A stretch of DNA of 64,000 nucleotides from Aquimonas sp044377145 (GTDB lineage Bacteria > Pseudomonadota > Gammaproteobacteria > Xanthomonadales > Xanthomonadaceae): NCBI RefSeq assembly GCF_044377145.1, contig NZ_JBILJQ010000005.1, positions 1-64,000 on the forward strand, read 5' to 3'. Each line of letters starts with the position of its first letter. Positions within the stretch are counted from its first letter, which is position 1. The notes below the pieces were generated by a model. The model saw only the letters and a list, made by a program, of their open reading frames with translations. It was not told where the DNA came from and ran no database searches. The translations under genes and the position numbers were made by a program. Positions 1 through 9,780 of this stretch are shown piece by piece.

Positions 1-3000
1 AGCGCAACGGGTTGCCGACGGCGTACAGGTACTTGTTGAGCGTGATCGGATTGAGGACATCGCCCTCCCACGGATCGATTCTGTTGAACCGTCCGAGGTT
101 GGGCCGGTAGTACCGCTGCTGCGCGTAGTACGAGCTGCCTTCGCGCTCCCGGTAGTGCCCCGTGTACGCGATCCGCGGCAGGTCGGTCGCGCTGGCGGTG
201 GTTTCGCCCCAGGCGTCGTAGCGCAGTTGGCCGGCTTCGGCGCCGTTGCTTCTGCTCCAGCGGATCGGGCTGCGCAGGGCGTCGTGTTGGGCGTAGCGGG
301 TGTCGGTCAGCCTGCGGCTGGCGAGGATGCGTCCGGCGGCCCAGTCGTGGGCTTCGAGGACGTTGTTGGCGGCGTTGGTTTCGCGTCGTAGCGTTGGGCC
401 GTCCCAGCCGAAACGGGTGACGTCGGTGTTTGTGCGGCGTTCGACGCGTTTGCCTTCGGCGTCGTAGCTGTAGTGCACCGGCGGGGCGCCGGGCAGGGTC
501 AGGGTGGCGAGGCGGTCCTGGGCGTTCGGGCGGTAGGTGGTGGTTTGGCCGTTGGTGGTTTCGGTGATGAGGTGTCCGCGGGCGTCGTAGGTGTAGTCGG
601 TGGTGATGCCGCTGACGCTGTCCTGCGTTTGGATCAGGCGCTGATGGGCCTGGTAGGTGTAGCGGGTGTCGCTGACGGTGGTGCTGCCGCGGCGCACTTC
701 TTCGCGCGTGCGGTTACCAACGGCGTCGAGGGTGTAGGTGGTGGTGGTGATGCTGTTGTCGGTGCCGAGGACGCTTGTTTCGGTCAACCGATCGTCGCGG
801 TCGTAGCCGTAGTCGGTGACCTGGGTGCGGGCGCTGCTGCCGCTGCCGTCGATGCGGGTTTCGCGTTCGCGGTTGCCGCGGTCGTCGTAGCGGTATTCGA
901 AGCGCGCGACCTGCGCGCCGCTGTGGCTGTGGGTGATGGTCTCGACCCGGCCGGCAGCGTCGTAGCCGTAGCGGCTGCTGGCGCCGTTCGGGTGGGTGAT
1001 CGTGTCGAGGCGACCGGCGGGGGTGTAGTCGAGGCTGGTGCTGCCGGCGCCGGGCACGGTCACCGCGGTGGTGCGGTTCAGGGCGTCGGGCTGGTAGCTG
1101 GTGATGCCGGCCGGGTCTTCGCGGCGCGTGCGGTTGCCGACTTCGTCATGCGTCCACACGGTGCGCTGGCCGTAGCGGTCGGTTTCGGTTTCCAGCCAGC
1201 CTTGGCCGTTGTAGCGCCGCTGGGTCAGGGCGATGCCGTCGCTGCCGCCGGACTGGCTCAGTTGGGTCGGGCGGCCGTCGCCGTCGAGCTGGAAGCTCTC
1301 ATTACCGATGTCGCCGGGCGCAGCGGCGCTGTAGCTGCGCGCGGTGGTGCGGCCGAGGCCGTCTACGCTGAGCGTGATGGTCTGGCCGCTGCGGTCGGTG
1401 TGCGAGGTGCGCTCGCCTTCGCCGTTGTGCCCGAAGGCCTCGTCGCCGCCGATCGGGTGGTCGATGTTGGTGAGCCGATGGCGGGCGTCAAAGCGGTAGA
1501 CGGTGGCGTGGCCGGCCGCATCCTGACTGCGCTCACGGTTGCCATGGCGGTCGTAGCCGTAAACGGTGGTGTGGCCTTCGGGGCTGTCGACGGCGACCAG
1601 ACGGTCGGCGCCGTCATAGTCAAAGCCCCACTCAGCGTTGCCGGGGCGCTCGGTCGAGGTGCGGTTGTTTGCGAGGTCGTAGCCGTGGGTGGTGGGGCCG
1701 ACGCCGGGGTCGGTTTGCTCGGTCAGGCGCTGGCGGATGTCGTAGTCAAAACGGGTGGTCAGGCCGTCGGCGTCGGTCTGGGTCTTGACGCCGCCCCAGG
1801 GCGTGTAGGTCCAGCGCTGAACAAAACCGAGCGCGCGGGTGTCGGTCAGGCGCGAGCCGCCGGCGTCCAGGGTGTAGCGGGTGGTTTGGTTGCGGGCATC
1901 GGTGACGGCTTCGACGCGGCCGGCGTCGTCGTAGTCCAGGGTTTCGATCGGCAGGCCGTCGCGGGTACGTACCGTGGGCCGGCCCGCGGCATCGTAGGTG
2001 GTGCCGTGGACGATGCCGCGGCGGTCGGTGTGGCTCAGCACGTTGCCGGCGACATCCGGCACCCAGATCTGGGTGGTGCCGGGCGGGCTCGGGTCGCGCT
2101 GGCCGGTGCGGTGGTTCAGGGCGTTGTAGCTGTATAGGGTGGTGCGGCTGGCGGCGTCGGTGTATTCCAAGACGTTGCCCAGCGCGTCCAGCTTCCATGC
2201 ACGGGTGTTGCCGCCTGCAGCGTTCGGCAGGGTGGAGCCAATGCGGCGGCCCAGGCCGTCGTAGGTGTGCGTGGTGGTGTTCGAATTGGCGTCGGTTTCA
2301 CTCAGCAGGTCGCCGTGCACGCTGTAGCTGAACTCCAGCACGCGCGGGCCGCTGTCGCCGGCCGGCAGCACGCGCCGGGTCTCGTAGCCCAGCGCGTTCC
2401 ACGTCGAAACCGTCGGCCGGTTCAGGCCGTCGGTGCGCTCGATAATGTTGCCCGCTTCGTCGTAGCTGTAGCCCTCGAATTTGCCGATGCCATCGCTCGC
2501 GCTTTCCCGACGATTGAGCTCGTCGTAGGCGTAGGTGATCAGGCGGCCGTCCGAGCTGGCCGCGGTGATGCGGTTGCCGACGGCGTCCAGGGTGTAGGTG
2601 GTGACTTGGCCGGGGCGCGGGCCGCTTTCGCTCTCAAGGCGGCCGGCGGCGTCGTAGCTGTAGGTGACGGTGTTGCCCAGCGGGTCGATCTTCTGGGTGA
2701 CCCGGCCGGCGCCGTCGAAGCCCTGCTCCCAGCGCGCACCGGTGCCGTCGATGGCGGCGATCTGCTGGCCGCGGGCGTCGAACTCCCAGCCTTGTTCGCG
2801 CGGCGGCGTGCTGTTCAGGGTCTCGCTGATGCGCTGGTCGGCGCCGTCGTAGCCGAAGGTCTGCCGGCGGCCTTCCGGGCCGGTGCTTGAGGTCAGGCGA
2901 TCGCGGTCATCGAACACCTGGACCGTTTCACCGCCGTTGGCATCGACGATGCGGGTGGCGTTGCCGTTGGGGTCGCGCGTGGTGAGGGTCTCGGCCCAGC

Positions 3001-6000
3001 CGGCGTCGGCGCCGATGAAGTGCGCCTCGCGCGTGCGCAGGTTGAGCGGGTGCGCATACGCGAATCGGGACCGGCGCTCACCGCCGATGCCGCTGACTGT
3101 TTCGGTAAGCACATGGCCCAGTGCGTCGTGGGTGTAGATGATCGACTTGCCCAGCGGCGCTGAGGTGCTGACTCGGAAGTTGGCCGAGTTGTAGGTGTGG
3201 GTGGTGCTGAAGCCGCGGAAGTCGGTTTCGCTGAGCAGATTGCCGTGGTCGTCGTAGCTGAAGCTGCGCGTATCGTCGGCGGCATTGGTTTCGGACAACA
3301 GGCGGCCCTGGCCGTCGTAGGTCCGCGTGGTGGCGTTGCGGTTCTCGTCGGTGTCGACCCGCTGGCGGCCACCCAAGGTGTAGACGGTGCTGCGCTCGCC
3401 CAGCGGATGGCGGGCCAGGGTCAGGCGATCCAGCGCGTCGTAGCTGTACTCGGTGGTGACGCCGGCGCCGTCGGTCTCGCTGCGCATGCGCCCGCGGGCA
3501 TCAAAGCTGGCGCCGCGACGCACGCCGAGCGCATCGGTTTCGGTGGTGACATGGCCGTAGGCGTCAAACGCGTAGGTCACGAGTTCGCTGCGGCCGTCGA
3601 CCCGGCTGGTGCGGTCGCCACGCGCGGAGTAGCCGTAGGTCTCGCCGACGCCGCCGCGACTGCGGCCGTTGAGGTTGCCGCGGGCGTCGTAGGCAAAGGT
3701 TTCAGGTATGCCGCGGGCGTCGACGGCGGTGCGCACGCGGTCCTTGATCGGCACCGCGAAGGCCTCCGGCGGCGCATAGGTCCAGCTGCGGGAGAGATTG
3801 CCCTGGTGCGCGATGCTCTCGCTCAGGCGGTTGCCGTGGGCGTCGTAGGTGTAGGTGGTGACTGCACCCAGCACATCGGTGACCGACCGCGGCTGCAGGT
3901 GCTCAAGATCCCACTCGGTGGTGGTCGTGCCGGCCGGGCTGGTGAGTTGCTCGGTGGCGCCGACGAGGTTCAGTCGATAGGTGCTGGCATTGCTGCGGGC
4001 GTCCACCACCACGGTCGAGGTGGGCGACAGACCGCGTAGGCCTTGGTAGGTGAAGCCGACCGTGCCGGCATCGGTCTCGCTGAGCGATTCCACCCGCTGT
4101 TCGGGGATCAGCATCACATTGCCATCGGGCAGGCCGACGCCGGTCCAGCCGAGCTGCCAGCGGTAGTCGCGGGTGGAATTGAAACTGCTGTTGCGCGCTT
4201 GGGTAAGGCGAAAGCCGAAGTGGTAGCGACGGGATTGCCCGCCGGGCTGGCGGACCCACAGCGCGCCGAAGTCCTGGTACTCGTAGGTCTCGGTGCGCGC
4301 GCCGCTGCCGCCGCCGGAACGTACGGCGGAGCGCAGGTTGCCGTCGTCGTGGTAGGTGTAGTCGATGCGCAGGCCCTCGGGGCCTTGCAGGTTGCGCAAC
4401 AGGGTTCGGCTTTCGGTCATCGGCAACCCGAGCGGCCCCGGCCGCTGCAGGCGCAGCACCTGGTAGTCGAACGACAGCGCGCGATCGGCATCGTCGGCGA
4501 TGCGCCGCACCACGTGTTCGCTGCCAACCATGGCGTACTCGTAGCGCACCCGGTTGCCGTTGCTGTCCTCGATGAAGCTCAGCCGGGTGCCGTCCGCACT
4601 GCGTTCGCCAAAGTGATGGCGAGTGCCGTCCTTGCTGAAGAAATCGAAGCTGCCGGGGCTGTCTGCGACCAGACGGAAGGTGCCGTGGAAGCCGTTGCCG
4701 GAGCGGAAGCGCGGCTGGCCGGCGGCGTCGAGGCCGGCGGGCACGTAGCGCTGGCCCTGCCCGGCGGCGCCGGTGACCACGTAGCTGCCGCAGGTGTCGC
4801 CGACCACGCGCGCCTCGATGTCCGACTGCCAGCCGCGCCCCAGCAGGCTGGGCTCGTCGCCAGAATGCGAGGCATAGGTGCGGGTGAAGCGCAGGCCGGG
4901 GCCGCGCCCACCGATGGCGACGTCCGCGGCGCTGATCACTGCATGGCCGTCGTACACGTCCACGCCCTTCACCAGGCTGCGCGCCAGCGGCAGGGCACCG
5001 CGACGCTGCTCACGGTGAATCAGCCGCCCGCTGTGGGTTTCGTCCTCATCGTCAGTGCGCGCGCGCAGCTCGAACTCATAGACGCCGAAGGGCAGTTCGG
5101 CGGCGCGCAGCTGGGTTTCGTGCACGCCCGCCGAGAACGCCTCGGCATCAATGGCCAGCAGGGCCGAGTCGCCGCGGCTGCCGTCTTCTTCCAGCGCGAA
5201 CACCTCCAAGTCCACGGTGGCGTCCTGGCCAATCGCGAACATGAAGCGCGAGCCGCTCTGGCAGACGTAGTCGGTCTGCACGTCGATCTCGGTCTGCATC
5301 TCGATGCTGCGCGGGAAGCGCTCGCCGAACAGGGTCTCAAGCTCGGGCAAGGGGGCCGTGCCCTTGAGGCTGCCGTAGGCGGCGACGATGCGGCTGCCGA
5401 TCTGCAGCGGTACGCGGGCGGATTCCAGCGGGTTCTCAGAGCCCGGGTTGACCACGTATTGAAGGAACCGGTCTTTGGTGGCGTCGAAGGCGAATCCTCG
5501 GCGCAGGACACACGTTTTGCCGGGGACATCCTGGCAGAAGGTTCTGCTCTCTCCTGCCCCGTTGTCGCTGAGGATCGAGATTCTCGGCCGCCATGTTTCT
5601 GGCTGCACCGGAGCATTCAGATCGACATCAGTCGTGGTGCGCTGGAACTCGTTGAGGTCGAGCGGGTTGGGGCTGAACGTCGGATCGTCCAGCTGGAGCG
5701 CCCAGCCCGGGCTGATATGCCGCTCGTACCGCCCGGTCTGGGCGCCGTCGGCGGTGTAGGCGAACTCAGCGAAAAGCTCGACTTTCGCAGGCTCCGCACC
5801 GGCGACAACATCAAACTCGAACCAGCCGTTGCCTTCAGAGCGCAGGGCCGAAACCTCGGCGCCGCGCGCCCGGAAGGGGTTCTGGGTCAGCTCTGTGAGC
5901 CCGAAGATCTGAGGATCGAGGCGTGGGTTCGCTGGGAGGGATCCGATCGAGTAGTAGGCGAATCGCCTGGGCGCCGCAAAGGCTTCACCGACTCGTGTGG

Positions 6001-9000
6001 TTCGCTTCGCTTCTGGGTGAACCACCTCAACGATCACCCCGGGCGGATCAAAGGGATAGCAGCGGGGACTATCGCCCAGCACAGCGTAGGCGCCGGCACC
6101 CACGTGGAAGCTACGGCTGACCTCGACGCCGCCCGGGCCACTCGCTCGCAGCCGGACATCGCTGTTCCACATATTGGTCGGCACGGCACTGACGCCCAAG
6201 GCGCCGTCCGGCTCCAGGTACCGCACGAGTTCTGGCTGCAGGCAGGCGTGCTGGCCAAGCAAGGGCGTGCCAGCAGGGCAGGCGGACTCCGCGGTGTAGA
6301 TCGCGCTCGGGATGATAGGAATAGCGGGATCGGCGAGCGCAACGCACTGCGGAGAATGGGTATCCTCGACGACGATCTCGACCTCCTGCGCCCCGATCGG
6401 GTTGTCGTACCGGTCGTAGGCCAGCAAGTTGAAATTGACGTGTTGAACCTGGGGAGCAACGTAGCTCCAGCGATCAAAATTCATCCACCCCAACATGACC
6501 GGGGCGACGAAGGAATCGACAGGCCCCAGGGCTGGGACCCATTCCAGTCGAGCCAGTGGACCCGCCAGCATGTTCAGCTGATAGTCCTCGCCCGTGGTCA
6601 GGCGCCCCTCTTGTGCATCGGCCATCACCTCAACCTGCGCGAGAAATGCACGGGTTCGACGCCCCTGCGCATTCAGGAGATAGTTCCAGAGTAGGCCAGT
6701 CGATGATGTCGGCGCCTGGGCGTTCACGGTCGCCGCCCCTTTGCGATCGGTCAGCGTGACGACACGGCCCGCACTACCGGCGGCGGGCAATACGCCGCGG
6801 CCCTCTCGCTCGATCCAGTCGACGCTGGCGCCCTGCACCGGCCGCCCCTGTGCGTCGATGGCAATCACTCGCAGCGGTCTGGCGTAGGGCTCGCCCGCCA
6901 ATGCGCTCTGGTCCTGTGCGGTCGAGTCCAGCAGCAGCAGCACCGCGGCCAGCGGATCCTCATTCGGCGGCTCCGCATAAGGGTCCGCCAGGATCTCGGC
7001 CAAATCCTGGTAGTACCAGAGCCCGGGTGGGACGGCGGTCATGCCGCCGGCATAGCCGCCGGACAGGAAGTAGCCGCTTTCGCCGGTGGCCGGGTTTTCC
7101 ACGCGCCAGGCGGAGCCTGTCCAGGCGTCCAGGGTGAGCGGGGCCTGCGGGATCTGGACCTCGAAGCCGCGCGATAGCCAGTGCGCGACCGAAGTGCGCA
7201 CCCGTGCGGGGTGGGCGCCGAGAGCGTCGGTGGTGCTGGCGGCGCCTAGCTGCAGCACCGGCAGACCACGGGCCGCGGCCAGCTGCAGAGCGCGGTCTGC
7301 AGAGATCGAGTCGACCGCCCACTGGGTGATGAACTGCTGCGACTCCAGCGCACTGCCGTGCAGGGACGAGACGCGCAGCCAGGCGGCCTCATCGCCTGCT
7401 GTGTCGCGCAACGAGAATGGCTCCAGTGGGCGCAGGCCGGCATCGAGCGCCACGCCCTCGAATTTCAAGCGTTCGACCAGCCCGAGTGCACCTTCCGGCT
7501 GCACCTGCGGCAGCGCCAGGGCCAAGGCCGGCAGCGGGCGGATCACGCGGACGCCGAACGCGGCCGCGCTTTCGGCGTCCGCCTGTGCCCAGTGGGCGAG
7601 ATAGCGTTGCGCGAACTGGTTGAGCACCGCGCCCGCGGGCGGGCCGGCCAGCAGGTCGCCGCCGGATTCGGGCGGCTGCTCGATGCGGCCGTCGCCGTGG
7701 GCATCGATGGCGAAGCCGGCCAGGCTGCCGGCGATCAGGCGCTGGCTGTGCGAGAGCTCGCCGGCCGGCGACTGCAGGCGGATCTCCAACCGGTGCACTG
7801 CGCCCGCCTCGACGATGCCCTGCCCGGGCTGGGCTGGCAGGCCCACCGGCAGCAGGCTCGGCCGCAGGCGCATCAGGTGGGCTGGGAATCCACCCATGCC
7901 GCCGTTCAAATTGGCGAGGTGCTGGTCTTCCACCGTGGCCGGCTGGTAGGCCAGGGTGAAGCGCTGCGACTGCAGATCCGACAGCGCGACGCGGGCGTCC
8001 AACAGGGGTGCGGCGCCCTCGGTGTCGGTCGCATGCAGCAGTACCCGCAGCCATTGGCGCTCCTCATCGGGCAGCTCCGAGTATTCGCCGTTGACGGCAA
8101 TCACCGGGTAGGGCGTGCTGGCGGGCAGCAGGTGCAGGGGCGCGGCATCCGGCCCGTGGCTGCCCGCCAGGCTGCCGAGCGCGCGCGGCGGCTGTTGGGC
8201 CGCGAGCGCGGCCGACAGCTGCTCGCGCAGGGCCGGCCAAGGCAGCTGCGAGCGTTCGGACTGCAGCTGGGCGCGCAGCCACTCGCGAACGTCGAGTGCG
8301 ACCTCGCCCAGTACCGGCCGACCGGGCTCGAAGCTGGCGGGCTTGAGCGCCGGCATCAGTGGCACCCAGGTGGGCTCGCTCAGATCGGCCACGGTGCCCC
8401 GATAGTTGCCGTAGGGCACGCGCGCCGACACCCAGATATGGCGAAGCTGAAACGCCACCACTCGCCCGCCCGACAGCCGTGGCTGATGCGGCACGCCGGC
8501 CGCCGCAAGTGCCGCGCCGACCCGCGAAGCCGGCACACCGATCTGCTGCGCAAGCTCGGCCACCGGCACCTCGACCACGCCGACCACATAGCGTGCCGCC
8601 GCGCCGCTGGCGCGCAGCAGGGCGATCAGCAGGCTGGCCTGTTCGACATCGTTGCCGGCGCGCCGACGGAGTGTGCTGTCGACGCTCTGGGTCGAACCGG
8701 CGGACCATTCGGTGCGCACTTCGGAGCGCACCAGATCGAAGATGCGGGTGTAGCTGTGTTCGAGCTGCGCGGCCTGATTGAGTACATCCCTGCTCAGGCG
8801 CACCTCCCCGGACGCCAGCAGATCTGCGGCCTGCGGCGCGACGTCGACGCCAGCGGCGTAGCTGGGCGCCACGTTCAGCTGTGTATCGGGAACGCTCGGC
8901 GGCAGCCGCGGACGGCTGACCGGCAGGGTGCCGTTGCCGTAGATGCCATCGGCTACGCCGGCGGGATCCAGCGCGGCCAGCTTCGTCTGCAGATTGACTT

Positions 9001-9586
9001 GTGCGGCCTTGGCCAGCGGGCTGCGCTGCAGCGCATCGGCGGCGGCCAGGATCGCTGCGCTCGCCGAGTCCCAGCGGCGCAGGGCGTCCTGGCTACGGGC
9101 CTCAAGCAGCCCAGACAAGCCCAGCGCCTGCGCGACATTGCTGCTCGGCAGACGCTGCTGGTGCGCACGCACCAGCAGATCGGCGGCATGCAGTTGCTCG
9201 ATCGCGGCGGCGCGGGCTTTGGCGGGATCGGATGTGCGGCTGCTCGATCCGATCACTGCCAGAACATCACGCGCTGACTTGACGAAGCCGGCGGCGGGCC
9301 CGGCTGGGCGGTCGACCGCGGGGTCGGCAACGACGTCTTGTTTGGCACGCTCAGCGCGCGCGGCCGCCGAAAGGTGGCTGGTGTCCTCGCCGCGCAGCAG
9401 GTGCGGAACGATGCTTGGCCGCTCGCTCGCGGGCATGGCCGTCGATGGCTGCGCCTCGGCGCCGGCGGCCGCTGCCACCGCCGGCGCTGCGGTGAGTACG
9501 GTCAGCACGAGCCCCGCCTGCAGAAGGATCGCGCAGCTGATCGACGCGGAGCGGGTCAAGAATCGGGGCATTGAAGAAAAATCCAT
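1..9586 (-). CDS. RHS/YD-repeat protein with transglutaminase-like N-terminus (C-terminus outside window)
   Basis: About 3195 residues lie in the window; the frame read from ATG 9586 is still open at base 1. The protein is probably exported: a basic start and hydrophobic stretch (residues 8-38) end in an Ala-rich cleavage region. Residues about 275-400 resemble the transglutaminase-like domain seen in some RHS proteins (GNDVEQASLLIALLRASG, then HIWVSARVPYGNYRG), but Val replaces the nucleophilic Cys and the usual WVPLD reads WVPLMP, so it is probably not catalytic. Residues about 880-1500 carry Ig-like segments. A DUF6531-like segment (about 1535-1620, GVDVYDGHAVISAADV) is followed by dozens of YD repeats such as YDAAGRVE and YTYDAHGNRL. 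The last visible residues, YYRPNLGRFNRIDPWEGD, are the conserved end of the RHS shell, after which such proteins switch to a variable toxin-like domain. That domain lies outside the window. ATG 9571 is an in-frame alternative start. It lies 194 bp downstream of the 6236-residue gene and is probably co-transcribed with it. Confidence 0.87.
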   Translation of the reverse strand, partial: MDFSSMPRFLTRSASISCAILLQAGLVLTVLTAAPAVAAAAGAEAQPSTAMPASERPSIVPHLLRGEDTSHLSAAARAERAKQDVVADPAVDRPAGPAAGFVKSARDVLAVIGSSSRTSDPAKARAAAIEQLHAADLLVRAHQQRLPSSNVAQALGLSGLLEARSQDALRRWDSASAAILAAADALQRSPLAKAAQVNLQTKLAALDPAGVADGIYGNGTLPVSRPRLPPSVPDTQLNVAPSYAAGVDVAPQAADLLASGEVRLSRDVLNQAAQLEHSYTRIFDLVRSEVRTEWSAGSTQSVDSTLRRRAGNDVEQASLLIALLRASGAAARYVVGVVEVPVAELAQQIGVPASRVGAALAAAGVPHQPRLSGGRVVAFQLRHIWVSARVPYGNYRGTVADLSEPTWVPLMPALKPASFEPGRPVLGEVALDVREWLRAQLQSERSQLPWPALREQLSAALAAQQPPRALGSLAGSHGPDAAPLHLLPASTPYPVIAVNGEYSELPDEERQWLRVLLHATDTEGAAPLLDARVALSDLQSQRFTLAYQPATVEDQHLANLNGGMGGFPAHLMRLRPSLLPVGLPAQPGQGIVEAGAVHRLEIRLQSPAGELSHSQRLIAGSLAGFAIDAHGDGRIEQPPESGGDLLAGPPAGAVLNQFAQRYLAHWAQADAESAAAFGVRVIRPLPALALALPQVQPEGALGLVERLKFEGVALDAGLRPLEPFSLRDTAGDEAAWLRVSSLHGSALESQQFITQWAVDSISADRALQLAAARGLPVLQLGAASTTDALGAHPARVRTSVAHWLSRGFEVQIPQAPLTLDAWTGSAWRVENPATGESGYFLSGGYAGGMTAVPPGLWYYQDLAEILADPYAEPPNEDPLAAVLLLLDSTAQDQSALAGEPYARPLRVIAIDAQGRPVQGASVDWIEREGRGVLPAAGSAGRVVTLTDRKGAATVNAQAPTSSTGLLWNYLLNAQGRRTRAFLAQVEVMADAQEGRLTTGEDYQLNMLAGPLARLEWVPALGPVDSFVAPVMLGWMNFDRWSYVAPQVQHVNFNLLAYDRYDNPIGAQEVEIVVEDTHSPQCVALADPAIPIIPSAIYTAESACPAGTPLLGQHACLQPELVRYLEPDGALGVSAVPTNMWNSDVRLRASGPGGVEVSRSFHVGAGAYAVLGDSPRCYPFDPPGVIVEVVHPEAKRTTRVGEAFAAPRRFAYYSIGSLPANPRLDPQIFGLTELTQNPFRARGAEVSALRSEGNGWFEFDVVAGAEPAKVELFAEFAYTADGAQTGRYERHISPGWALQLDDPTFSPNPLDLNEFQRTTTDVDLNAPVQPETWRPRISILSDNGAGESRTFCQDVPGKTCVLRRGFAFDATKDRFLQYVVNPGSENPLESARVPLQIGSRIVAAYGSLKGTAPLPELETLFGERFPRSIEMQTEIDVQTDYVCQSGSRFMFAIGQDATVDLEVFALEEDGSRGDSALLAIDAEAFSAGVHETQLRAAELPFGVYEFELRARTDDEDETHSGRLIHREQRRGALPLARSLVKGVDVYDGHAVISAADVAIGGRGPGLRFTRTYASHSGDEPSLLGRGWQSDIEARVVGDTCGSYVVTGAAGQGQRYVPAGLDAAGQPRFRSGNGFHGTFRLVADSPGSFDFFSKDGTRHHFGERSADGTRLSFIEDSNGNRVRYEYAMVGSEHVVRRIADDADRALSFDYQVLRLQRPGPLGLPMTESRTLLRNLQGPEGLRIDYTYHDDGNLRSAVRSGGGSGARTETYEYQDFGALWVRQPGGQSRRYHFGFRLTQARNSSFNSTRDYRWQLGWTGVGLPDGNVMLIPEQRVESLSETDAGTVGFTYQGLRGLSPTSTVVVDARSNASTYRLNLVGATEQLTSPAGTTTTEWDLEHLQPRSVTDVLGAVTTYTYDAHGNRLSESIAHQGNLSRSWTYAPPEAFAVPIKDRVRTAVDARGIPETFAYDARGNLNGRSRGGVGETYGYSARGDRTSRVDGRSELVTYAFDAYGHVTTETDALGVRRGASFDARGRMRSETDGAGVTTEYSYDALDRLTLARHPLGERSTVYTLGGRQRVDTDENRNATTRTYDGQGRLLSETNAADDTRSFSYDDHGNLLSETDFRGFSTTHTYNSANFRVSTSAPLGKSIIYTHDALGHVLTETVSGIGGERRSRFAYAHPLNLRTREAHFIGADAGWAETLTTRDPNGNATRIVDANGGETVQVFDDRDRLTSSTGPEGRRQTFGYDGADQRISETLNSTPPREQGWEFDARGQQIAAIDGTGARWEQGFDGAGRVTQKIDPLGNTVTYSYDAAGRLESESGPRPGQVTTYTLDAVGNRITAASSDGRLITYAYDELNRRESASDGIGKFEGYSYDEAGNIIERTDGLNRPTVSTWNALGYETRRVLPAGDSGPRVLEFSYSVHGDLLSETDANSNTTTHTYDGLGRRIGSTLPNAAGGNTRAWKLDALGNVLEYTDAASRTTLYSYNALNHRTGQRDPSPPGTTQIWVPDVAGNVLSHTDRRGIVHGTTYDAAGRPTVRTRDGLPIETLDYDDAGRVEAVTDARNQTTRYTLDAGGSRLTDTRALGFVQRWTYTPWGGVKTQTDADGLTTRFDYDIRQRLTEQTDPGVGPTTHGYDLANNRTSTERPGNAEWGFDYDGADRLVAVDSPEGHTTVYGYDRHGNRERSQDAAGHATVYRFDARHRLTNIDHPIGGDEAFGHNGEGERTSHTDRSGQTITLSVDGLGRTTARSYSAAAPGDIGNESFQLDGDGRPTQLSQSGGSDGIALTQRRYNGQGWLETETDRYGQRTVWTHDEVGNRTRREDPAGITSYQPDALNRTTAVTVPGAGSTSLDYTPAGRLDTITHPNGASSRYGYDAAGRVETITHSHSGAQVARFEYRYDDRGNRERETRIDGSGSSARTQVTDYGYDRDDRLTETSVLGTDNSITTTTYTLDAVGNRTREEVRRGSTTVSDTRYTYQAHQRLIQTQDSVSGITTDYTYDARGHLITETTNGQTTTYRPNAQDRLATLTLPGAPPVHYSYDAEGKRVERRTNTDVTRFGWDGPTLRRETNAANNVLEAHDWAAGRILASRRLTDTRYAQHDALRSPIRWSRSNGAEAGQLRYDAWGETTASATDLPRIAYTGHYREREGSSYYAQQRYYRPNLGRFNRIDPWEGDVLNPITLNKYLYAVGNPLR

Positions 9587-9780
9587 TGAACGATGCAGAA
9601 CAGACTGAACTGCCGCGGGCTGCAGGCCGCGGCCGGCGTCATGCCCGCTGCGGGCAGCCACACAGGCGCAGGCAGCGGGGCTGATGTTGCCGGCGGCAGC
9701 CGCGGGTGCCGACCGGCGAGGCCGGCAGCAGCACTCAAGCTCGTCGCCGGCAGTTGGATGGTGGTGCGCAGACATCGACA

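Noticed and set aside
155..6694. Long plus-strand open frames (554 and 883 codons) in the first 7 kb
   Set aside because: They are antisense to the RHS gene, which shows clear YD repeats in one unbroken minus frame. High GC leaves the opposite strand open.
7358..9277. Plus-strand frame of 639 codons
   Set aside because: Antisense to the N-terminal half of the RHS gene; low-complexity Arg/Gln/Ala composition with no motif.
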